From Hymenobacter qilianensis (GTDB taxonomy: Bacteria > Bacteroidota > Bacteroidia > Cytophagales > Hymenobacteraceae), in contig NZ_CP060784.1 in assembly GCF_014489555.1 (NCBI RefSeq), positions 620,001 to 684,000 on the forward strand: a stretch of 64,000 nt of DNA, written 5' to 3'. A program made the translations under genes and the position numbers. This document shows, piece by piece, positions 29,272 to 37,678 of the stretch (position 1 is the stretch's first letter; the number at the start of each line of letters is the position of its first letter). Under the pieces are notes generated by a model. The model ran no database searches, was not told where the DNA came from, and saw only the letters and a list, made by a program, of their open reading frames with translations.

Positions 29272-30080
29272 TTACTGCATCAGCTTAAACTCTTGGTGCA
29301 ACAGCTTTTCCGTGAGCGCGCGGCGGCCTTTGATGAATGTTTCCATCGCTGGACCGTTGTTTTTGGGCTCCACATTTAAAGCAAAAAAGTACGGCTTGCC
29401 GTTTTGTTCCAGCCAACCCACAAACCAGCCGTTGTTGTAGTCTTTGGTGGAAGTCCAGCCGGTTTTGCCGCGCAATGTCCAACCTTTGCCCCGGCTCAGC
29501 ACCAGCAGTGCCTTCACCGTTTCCTGATGCTGCCGTGCCACTGGTAACTGGTTGCGCTCCAAGCGTTGTAGAAAATCGATTTCCTCAAACTGCGTGATGC
29601 GCGAGGGGCCTTCCAGCCAGAACATGTCCACCGTGGCCGGTGTCACTACCATGCGCCCGTACTGCAGCTTCGGCAGCCATTGGTTGTAGCGCTCCGCCCG
29701 ATGCGGCGGGCCAGCTGCTGATAGCACGGCACGCACGACACACGCAGGGCCGTGGCCAAGGTCATATCTTGGTTCCAGGCTGCTGAAATGGTTCTGGTCA
29801 CGCCATCCCAGCGGAATATTTCGCTGGTATCGCGCACGGCGCCGGTTTCCAGACCGATAAGCGTGTTGGGAATTTTAAAGGTAGAAGCGGGCAGAAAGCC
29901 TTGGCGGCAGCGCTTCAGGTTGTAGGCCGTGTATTGCTTGGCCTCGGCATCGAGCAGCAGAAATGAGCCTTGCAATCCGTATTCATCGAAATACTTCTGA
30001 AAGTTGCGCTCCGTGATGCGCTGGGCCGACGCGACGAAAGAACTTAAAACTAGAAGCAGCGAGAGAAGCGGCAGACGCAT
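29272..30080 (-). CDS. Class D (OXA-like) beta-lactamase, frame broken once
   Basis: The 269-residue repaired product has a Sec signal ending VASAQ. The active-site Ser and carboxylated Lys lie in PASTFKIPNT (about residue 67), the SxV motif is SCV in RVSCVPC, and the third motif is KTGWTS (about 205) with WFVGW. The YGN motif reads YGR (KLQYGRM). The frame is lost near 29697-29699: one extra G in ATCGGGCGG joins ARRIG to AERYNQWLPK. It should hydrolyse penicillin-type antibiotics, but the altered YGN makes spectrum uncertain. Start ATG 30080. BlaR1/MecR1 sensors share this fold but have extra domains absent here. Confidence 0.83.
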
Positions 30081-30192
30081 GAGGAGCAAGGGAAGTATGG
30101 AGCAGGCAAGTTTAATGTTTCGCCCGCAATAGAGCCTAGTTACAAGGCATTTCAGGATTTCAATTCGCCTCTCACATTCCCCTCTCCCCCTC

Positions 30193-30290
30193 TGTCATCC
30201 TGAGGCACGAAGGACCTTCTCACTTATGAACGACAAGTGCAACAACGGCTCGTGCTGCGGGGAGAAGGTCCTTCGTGCCTCAGGATGACA
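30193..30290. repeat. Inverted repeat, family A copy 2
   Basis: Perfect 29-base arms (30193-30221 and 30262-30290) begin TGTCATCCTGAGGCACGAAG and contain GGACCTTCTC. The 40-base loop has no similarity to the loop of copy 1. It occupies the gap before the alpha-2-macroglobulin gene. Confidence 0.9.
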
Positions 30291-30417
30291 AGCGAGAAGA
30301 AAGACAGGCTCATGTAGCTAACACTATTGATATCAGTTAATATCAGTCCCTAAATCTCGTTCTAAGAATCGCGTTTTCTCTATACCTTCCCGGGTCCTTT
30401 CAAGCGCCTCCCTAGCC

Positions 30418-33400
30418 ATGTTGTCCCTAACCATTTCTCGCCTGCCGCTGCTGGTGCTGCTGGCTTTGCTGTGTGCTTGTTCTAAGCCGGCTGCGGACAA
30501 CGATACAGCTGACGGTGAAGAAATTAGCCCCTACCAAAACCTAGTGTTTCAGCTGGATGCGGCGGTGGCGGCGGAAGACCAGCTCAACCGTTGGGACACG
30601 ACTCAGTATGTGCGCTTCGAGCCGGCCGTGCGGGGCAAGTTCAAGTGGACCGGCGAGCGGGAACTAACGTTTTCGCCCCTGGAGCCGTTTCGGCCGACTA
30701 CGGCGTTTACGGCCACGCTGCAACCGCAGTATTTACCCCCAGTCAGCAAAAAAGCCCCCAGCCCTCGACAGGACGCGGTTTCATACGCCCTACCTGCAAC
30801 TGCGGGAGGCGCAAGCGTATTGGGGCCAAAGTCGGCGGGCTGCGGGCACGGCGGAAGTGCGTACGACGCTCCGCTTCAACTACTTGGTGCGGCCCAGCGA
30901 AGTTCAGAGCTTACTGAAAGTGAGCCAGGATGGGCAGCAGGTGGCCTTTGACATCGCTGCCACCGAGCCCGACAGCACCGTGAGTGTGACCCTGACGCAG
31001 AGCCTGCGACCGGGCAACCCGCTCCAGCTGGAAGTAGCGCCGGGCTTGCGGGCCGTGGGCAGCGACCAACCCACCCAAAAACCGCTGATAGCGCAGGCCG
31101 CCGTGCCTAGCCAAGAGACACTGCTGGTGCACGAAGCGACGGGCGCGCTGGTGGAGGGCGAGCCGGTGATTACGGTGCTGACCAGTCAGCCGGTGGTGGC
31201 GAGCGAGGTGGAGCGCCTGCTGACGGTGCAGCCAGCGGCGACCTACTCGGTGGAGGCGCTGGAAAGTGGGTTTAAGCTGAAAGGCAACTTTGACGTGGAT
31301 AAAACCTACCACCTGGGGCTTGGTACCGGTATTCGGGGTCTCTGGGCGGACAGTTGGAGGAGGCGTTTTCGCAGTCGGTTTCGTTTGTGGATGAGCGGCC
31401 CAGTCTGGCGTTTGCCCACGGCGACAAGGCTATGTACCTCAATGCCTTGGGGGCGCGCAATCTGGGGTTGCGGGTGTCGGAGGTGGAGAAAGTGAAGGTG
31501 AGTATTGCCAAGGTTTACGCCAACAATATCCAGCAGCTTTTGCGCAGCGGCAGGCAGTACGGCTACGGCGGCGGGGAAGAAGATTACAGCGAGGGCGGCG
31601 AAGGTGAGGAAGGCGAGTACTTAGACCGCTCCTACCGCTATTACGACACCGAAACGCTCGGCAATGTGCTTACTGAGCGCACTTATACAGTGGCTGGTTT
31701 GCCTAAGGAGGGTGGTTTGCGACTGTTGAACCTGAGCCTCAAAGACCTAGAGTTTTCGGGGCCGCTGAAGGGGCTGTACGTGGTGCGGGTGCAGGATACC
31801 GAGCGGCAATGGCTACAAGTGAGCAAGCTGGTGGCCGTGTCGGATATTGGGCTGATTGTGAAGCAGGGTTTGAAGGGGCGCACGCTGGTTTTCGCCAATT
31901 CCATCCGGTCGGCGGGGCCGCTGGGGGGCGTTTCGGTGCGCTTTGTGAGCAGCAATAATCAGGTAATTACCTCCAGCACGACCAACGGCGACGGCGTGGC
32001 AGTGTTTGACAGCACGGCGGCTACGTCGCGGTTTCGATTGAGCTTGATTACGGCCCAGAAAGACGCCGATTTTACCTTTCTGAACTTGCCCCAAAGTCGG
32101 GTTGAGACTTCACGCTTTGACGTGGGCGGCCTGCAAAGCAACGCCGCCCGCTACCAGGCCTTCCTCTATGGCGACCGGGACCTTTACCGTCCCGGCGACA
32201 CGGTGCGCACCAACACCATTGTGCGCACCGAAGCCTGGCAGGCACCGCCCGCGAATCTGCCGGTGAAGCTGCGCCTGCTGCTGCCCACGGGCAAGGAGTA
32301 CGCGAGCTTGCGCCAGAAGCTGTCGGCCGATGGGGCGTTTGAGTCGCGCTTCATTTTGCCCCCGCCATCATGACGGGCCTGTACACGCTGGAAGTGCTCA
32401 CCGGCAACGACGTACTGCTCACCTCCCGCCAGATCAGCGTGGAGGAGTTTATTCCCGACCGCCTGAAAGTAACCGTGCAGGCCACGCCCGCCGTGGCCAA
32501 GCCCGGCCAGTCGGTGGAGGCCCAGATTACGGCGCTCAACTTGTTCGGCCCGCCGGCCGCTGATCGTAAGTTCGAGGTGGAGTTTTCGCTGAAACAAAAA
32601 GTTTATTCAAGCGGCAGATTTCCTGATTTTTCCTTTGCTGTTAATTCAGGCAAGAACACGCAGCGTAACGCTTCGAGTGAAGATGATTCGAGTCTATCAG
32701 ATCGGTTTGAAAAAACTGTACGCGAGGGCACAACTGATAGTAACGGTAAAGGAATCGCTACTTACAATGTATCTGATTACACCGATTTAGGTAATCTGGA
32801 AGGTACCGCTTTTGCTACCGTATTTGATGAGAGTGGCCGACCGGTTAATCGCTTAGCCACCTTTGAGGTAAGAACCCAAGCAGTCTTATTTGGTATTAAG
32901 AAGCTGCCGGAACTGGTGAGTACACGCCAACCCGTTGCTATACATGTGTTGTCTGTTAAAGCGCAGGATGTACTTGAGCTTGCTCCGGCACAAGCAGAGG
33001 TCAAGATTGTCCGGCTGCTTTGGGAAACAGTTATAGAAAGGCAGGGAGGCCGCTATACATATGTTTCTCAGAAAAAAGAGCAGCTAATGTCTAGCTCAAT
33101 CAAGCAAATAACCAATTCGGCTACAGGTCGTGGCGAAGCCGGTACACGCTTAGACTTCACGCCAGTTTATTCTGGTGAATACGAAGTACGCGTGTCACGT
33201 CCTGGTGCAGTTACTTACGTGTCTCAACGCTTTTACGCTTACGGTTTCGGCGACACCCAAAGCAATTCCTTCGAGGTAAACAACGAGGGCGAAGTCACGA
33301 TTGAGGCCGATAAAGCCAAGTACCAGCCCGGCGAAACGGCCAGCCTACTGCTCAAAACGCCCTTCCCCGGCCGCGTGCTCGTGACCGTGGAGCGCGACAA

Positions 33401-35990
33401 GGTGCTGAACCATTTCTACGTCAACACCGACCAGAAATCGGCCCGCGTGCGCATTCCGATTAGCGCCGGCCACGTGCCCAACGTGTACGTGACGGCCACT
33501 GCCATTCGGGCCATCACCGATAATCGGTTGCCGCTCACGGTGGCGCGGGGCTTCGTGCCGCTGTCCGTCGAAAAGCCCGGCACCAAGCTCGCCGTGGCCA
33601 TAAAAGCCCCACAGCAGAGTCGTTCGCAAACCTTCCAAACCATTGAGGTGACCACCGCGCCCCGCGCCGCCGTGACCCTGGCCGTAGTGGATGAGGGCAT
33701 TTTGCAGATGAAAGACTATCGCACGCCCGACCCCTACGGCCACTTCTACCAGAAGCGCGCCCTGGAAGTGCAGGCCTACGACGTGTACCCCTTCCTGCTG
33801 CCCGAGCTGGGGGGCAATTCCAGCACAGGCGGCGACGGCTACGACCTCGGCCGCCGCACCACGCCCGTGCCCTCGCGCCGGGTGCAGCTGGTAGCCAAAT
33901 GGAGCGGCATTCTCCGCGCCGACGCCCAGGGCAAAGTGCGCTACCGGGTGCGCGTGCCGCAATTCTCGGGCGCCCTGCGCGTGATGGCCGTGGCCTACAA
34001 AGGCGAAGCGTTCGGGGCCGCCGAGCACACCATGCGCGTCGCCGACCCGGTGGTCATCAGCACCAGCCTCCCCCGTTTCTTAAGCCCCGGCGACACGATT
34101 GACGTGCCGGTGACGCTGACGAATACGACGGAGAAAACTATAACTGGACAAATGCTAATTCGCTGTGAAGGTCCAATAGCGGTTACAAAAAGCACAGGGA
34201 TTGAAAAAGGTGTTGGTCCCGGCAATGTTTTCTATACTGATGCAATCATTACCCTTCCGGTTAATAGTGAAAGAAGAGTTGTCTTTCGTCTTATAGCGAA
34301 ACCAGAAATTGGGAATAGTAAAGTAGGAGTAGCATTTGAAGTGCAATCGGAGAAGCTTCCACCCGGGTATCATCACAAAATATACAGTGAGTATACAGAA
34401 CTCCTCATTCGCTCCGCGTCGCCGCTGCAGAAGCGCACGGGTTCCGGGGTAGTGGCTGGGGGGCAAATTCAGAATCTGAACCTGAAAACCGACTTCCTGA
34501 CGGCTTCCATGCGGAGCCAGTTGGTGGTCAGTCGCTCGCCGATGACGGAGTTTGCCAAGGACCTGCGCTACCTGCTGCAATACCCCTACGGCTGCCTGGA
34601 GCAAATCGTGTCGGCGGCGTTTCCGCAGCTCTACTACGGCGATTTGGCCGCTACTTTAAGCCAGCAAAAAGGTCAGCAAGCCAAAGCCGCGGGCTACAAT
34701 CCGAACTACCACGTGCAGGAAGCCATCCGCAAGGTGGAGGCCCAGCAGCTCTACAACGGCTCGCTCAGCTACTGGCCCGGCGGCGACTACGACAACTGGT
34801 GGGCCACCGCCTACGCCGCTCATTTCCTGCTCGAAGCCCAGCAAGCCGGCTTCCAGGTAAATAAAGCCGTACTCGACAAAACCCTCGCCTACCTGCAATT
34901 CCGCCTCCGCAAGCGCGAAACCGAGCCCTACAACTACCTCGACGCCAAAAACGCGATTCACCTCAAAACCATCGCCAAAAAGGAAATCACCTACTCGCTC
35001 TACGTGCTGGCCCTGGCCGGCCGCCAAGATGCCGTAGCCCTGAATTACTACAAAGCCAACCGCCAGCTCCTCTCCCAAGATTCGCGCGTGCTCCTAGCCG
35101 CCACCTACGCCCTAAACGGCGACCAGCGCAGCTTCCAGGCCGTGCTGCCCACCCGCCTCGGCACTGAAACCGCCGCCCGCCGCTACTTCGACGGCAGCTT
35201 CTCCTCCCCTCTCCGCGACCAGGCCCTCACCCTCAACGCCCTGCTCGCCGCCGACCCCAACAACCCCCAAATTGCCCCCCAGGCTCGCCAGCTCAGCCGC
35301 CAGATGAAACAAGCCGGCTGGCTCAGCACCCAAGAACGAGCTTTTGGTTTGTTGGCTTTAGGCAAAATAGCTCGCCAAAACGCCCGCAGTACCGCCACGG
35401 CTACGTTGCTAGCCGAAGGCAAAAAGCTCGGCGAATTCTTAGCCAAAGACCTCACCGTAAACAACGTAGCCAACCGCGCGCTCAGCCTGCGCACCAGCGG
35501 CACCGGCAGCCTCTATTACTTCTGGGAAACGGAAGGCATCAGTCCTGGGGGGCAAATTCAGGAGGAGGACGCCTACCTGCGCGTGCGCCGCCAGTACCTG
35601 AACCGCGCCGGCCAACCCATTGGCAACACCTTCCGCCAAAATGATCTGGTAATCGTCAAGATAACCCTGCAAGCACCCGAAGCCGCCGGCGACATCCCCA
35701 ACGTAGCCATCACCGACCTGCTGCCCGCCGGCCTGGAAATCGAGAACCCGCGCATTGGCGCCATCCGCGACATCACCTGGGCCACCGACGCCGCCCAACC
35801 CGACTACCTCGACCTCCGCGACGACCGCATCAACCTCTTCACCACCGCCACCGACAAGCCCAAGTCCTTCTACTACGTAGCCCGCGCTGTCTCCAAAGGC
35901 ACGTTCCGCCTAGGCCCCGTAAGCGCCGACGCGATGTACAATGCGGAGTATCACAGCTACCACGGCGCCGGTGTGGTAAAGGTGCGGTAA
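30418..35990 (+). CDS. Bacterial alpha-2-macroglobulin lipoprotein (frame broken four times)
   Basis: Envelope protease trap. The start gives a lipoprotein signal with lipobox (LLCAC). MG-type beta domains follow, then the bait region, and the thioester segment YPYGCLEQIVSAAFPQLY with CxEQ near residue 1395, which forms covalent bonds to attacking proteases. The alpha-alpha toroid and receptor-like end (NVAITDLLPAGLEIENPRIG) complete the protein. The frame breaks at 30736-30740, 30755-30759, 31335-31338 and 32359-32363, each a short C or G run; adding one base at each gives 1858 residues, the family's length. Two inner blocks (about 32590-33240 and 34130-34410) are much A/T-richer than the rest. 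PBP1C, the usual partner, is 5 kb downstream. Confidence 0.92.
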
Positions 35991-35994
35991 TTGC

Positions 35995-36094
35995 GTGTAG
36001 AGACACATATTTGTGTCTCCCGATTGAACGAGCGGCACCACACAATTTATAAACAACATCAGCAATCAGGAGACACAAATATGTGTCTCTACAC
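35995..36094. repeat. Inverted repeat, family C copy 2
   Basis: Perfect 26-base arms (35995-36020 and 36069-36094) begin GTGTAGAGACACATATTTGT. The loop is 48 bases. It ends 3 bases before the ATG of a RAYT-type gene. Confidence 0.9.
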
Positions 36095-36097
36095 CTC

Positions 36098-36652
36098 ATG
36101 GAGCCGGGCTTATTTAAAGATAAATACCGGGTGCAGTCAGCCCGTTGGGCAGGATATGATTATGGGCAAAACGGGGCTTACTTCTTTACGATTTGCACGC
36201 ACAATCGGGCCCGATCTTTTGGGGACATTGTAGTGCCAGACAATAAGTGGGACTAAGCTTATTTGCGGTTCACTGATCTCGCTAATGTTGTTTTGAATTG
36301 TTGGCAGGCTATTCCGCTACGCTTTGCTTTTGCTCAGCTCGACGCGTTCATCCTTATGCCTGATCACATACATGGGATATTGATCTTTGATAAGCTCTCC
36401 GAAGCTACTTCTGGTTTATCGTATCAGAACAAGTTTGGCCCACAACGAGAGAACTTGGCAGCCGTATTGCGCGGCTTCAAAGCAGGCGTGAGTTCATGGG
36501 CTCGAAGTAAGAATCTTGACTTTAAGTGGCAAGCTGGGTTTCACGATCGAGTAATTCGCAATGAAAACGAGCTCGAAAAGATTCGTCATTACATTGCCAC
36601 TAATCCTAGTCGCTGGGAGCAAGAGCAATTGAAGGAAGAAAACTCTATATAG
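36098..36652 (+). pseudogene. REP-associated tyrosine transposase (RAYT), in-frame stop
   Basis: Y1/HUH transposase domain: the start YRVQSARWAGYDYGQNGAYF with FTICTHNR is the RAYT N-terminal signature. HIH (in MPDHIHGILIF) is the HUH metal motif, and IRHYIATNPSRW carries the catalytic Tyr. A single TAA at 36254-36256 (after DNKWD) interrupts it. The sequence continues in the same frame (AYLRFTDLANVVLNCWQ) with the normal spacing to HUH, so the gene is broken by one nonsense codon, not a frameshift. Total about 183 residues. A family C palindrome stands immediately upstream, as in REP/RAYT pairs. A downstream TTG at 36263 could start a shortened protein. Confidence 0.85.
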
Positions 36653-36747
36653 ATAAAAGATTCTGACTTCTGTAGTCTACACACTTGCCTCTCTCAAGCT
36701 CCTTCGAAGCCTTTCCAACCCTCAAAACATATACACCATCACCCAGG

Positions 36748-36779
36748 CACAGCCGGCGACTTTCTAAGCGCCGGCTGTG
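36748..36779. terminator. GC-rich hairpin before the chagasin gene
   Basis: CACAGCCGGCG (36748-36758) pairs with CGCCGGCTGTG (36769-36779) with a 10-base loop. No strong T-run follows. It could end the RAYT transcript or be a leader structure. Confidence 0.45.
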
Positions 36780-36812
36780 TTGTTACATATAACCTTATGT
36801 TATACACCGCTT

Positions 36813-37577
36813 ATGAAACCGCATCCTTCCTTTCCGCGCTACGCGCTGCTAGCGCTCTTCATACTTACCATTTTCCTGTCCTCCACTCCTTCGCGCGCTG
36901 ATATCGTCACGCTCACGGCGGCCGACAACGGCAAGCAAGTGCAACTCACTGTCGGCGACCAGTTGATAGTGCGCTTGCCCACGGTTTCACCGCGCTTCGG
37001 GTGGCGGCTGGTCCAGAATTATCCCGGCCAATTATCCGTTACGACTACACACAATCTGCCTGGGGTGAGTAGCGGCGTGCCGGGAGCACCTGCTACTTTT
37101 GAGATTCACTTTCAAGCCGTTGGGGCGGGTGGCCTCGATTTGGCTTTGGTGTCGGCGCTGCCCGGCACTGGATATTCGCCGCTGGGAGGCTTTTTTCACG
37201 CTTATGTCACCATCGACCAGCCGGGAGTGGCCAAAAACGTGAACATCAGCGAATATGGTAACCACAGCCGGGTGAAAGTGAACAAAGGCGACCAGCTCCA
37301 GATCAGGCTAGATAACACCGCCGGCGCCCAATACAAGTGGGAAGTAATGCCCATCGCCGACAACGTCATTCAGCTTGTAACAGCCCAGCCCGAACAGCCG
37401 CAGAAGAAATCAAGAAAGCGCAAAGCCGATAATCCGGAAGACATAACGTTTCAGTTTCAAGCGCTGAACCCTGGCAAAACCACGCTGCGTTTTTTGTACC
37501 GCAACGCCACCGACAACCAAGCCCCGCCCAAGCGCGATTTTGAACTAGAGGTAGAAGTGCCCGAGCCACCTCGATAA
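36813..37577 (+). CDS. Secreted protein with two chagasin-like (I42) inhibitor domains
   Basis: The 254-residue product begins with a Sec signal ending PSRADI. It has two successive beta domains: about 30-130 (KQVQLTVGDQLIVRLPTV, RFGWRLVQN) and about 140-250 (HSRVKVNKGDQLQIRLDN, QYKWEVMPI, ITFQFQALNPGKTTLRFLY). The spacing is that of chagasin/ICP cysteine-protease inhibitors. The hallmark NPTTGY loop is not exact in either domain. A Lys-rich loop separates the last strands. It lies between alpha-2-macroglobulin and a secreted subtilisin, suggesting protease control, which is inference. Converges on the protease gene across a terminator. Confidence 0.72.
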   Translation: MKPHPSFPRYALLALFILTIFLSSTPSRADIVTLTAADNGKQVQLTVGDQLIVRLPTVSPRFGWRLVQNYPGQLSVTTTHNLPGVSSGVPGAPATFEIHFQAVGAGGLDLALVSALPGTGYSPLGGFFHAYVTIDQPGVAKNVNISEYGNHSRVKVNKGDQLQIRLDNTAGAQYKWEVMPIADNVIQLVTAQPEQPQKKSRKRKADNPEDITFQFQALNPGKTTLRFLYRNATDNQAPPKRDFELEVEVPEPPR

Positions 37578-37615
37578 GTGCGCATTCTGAATTCAGCACC
37601 TCATTCGCCAAAAGC

Positions 37616-37656
37616 AAAAAAAGGAAGCCTGCTCCGTGGAGCAGGCTTCCTTTTTT
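37616..37656. terminator. Bidirectional terminator between inhibitor and protease genes
   Basis: AAAAAAGGAAGCCTGCTCC pairs with GGAGCAGGCTTCCTTTTTT with a two-base loop. It gives T-runs on both strands and serves convergent genes. Confidence 0.9.
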
Positions 37657-37678
37657 AATGTAGTTCAATGAAGCAGTC

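Noticed and set aside
33345..34028. 227-codon minus-strand frame in the macroglobulin gene
   Set aside because: Gly/His-rich shadow of a GC-rich coding region.
35991..36233. 80-codon frame after the macroglobulin gene
   Set aside because: It is mostly made of the inverted repeat and runs in a different frame over the RAYT start.
36263..36652. A separate small gene starting at TTG 36263
   Set aside because: It is the C-terminal part of the same RAYT frame as 36098-36253, joined without frameshift.
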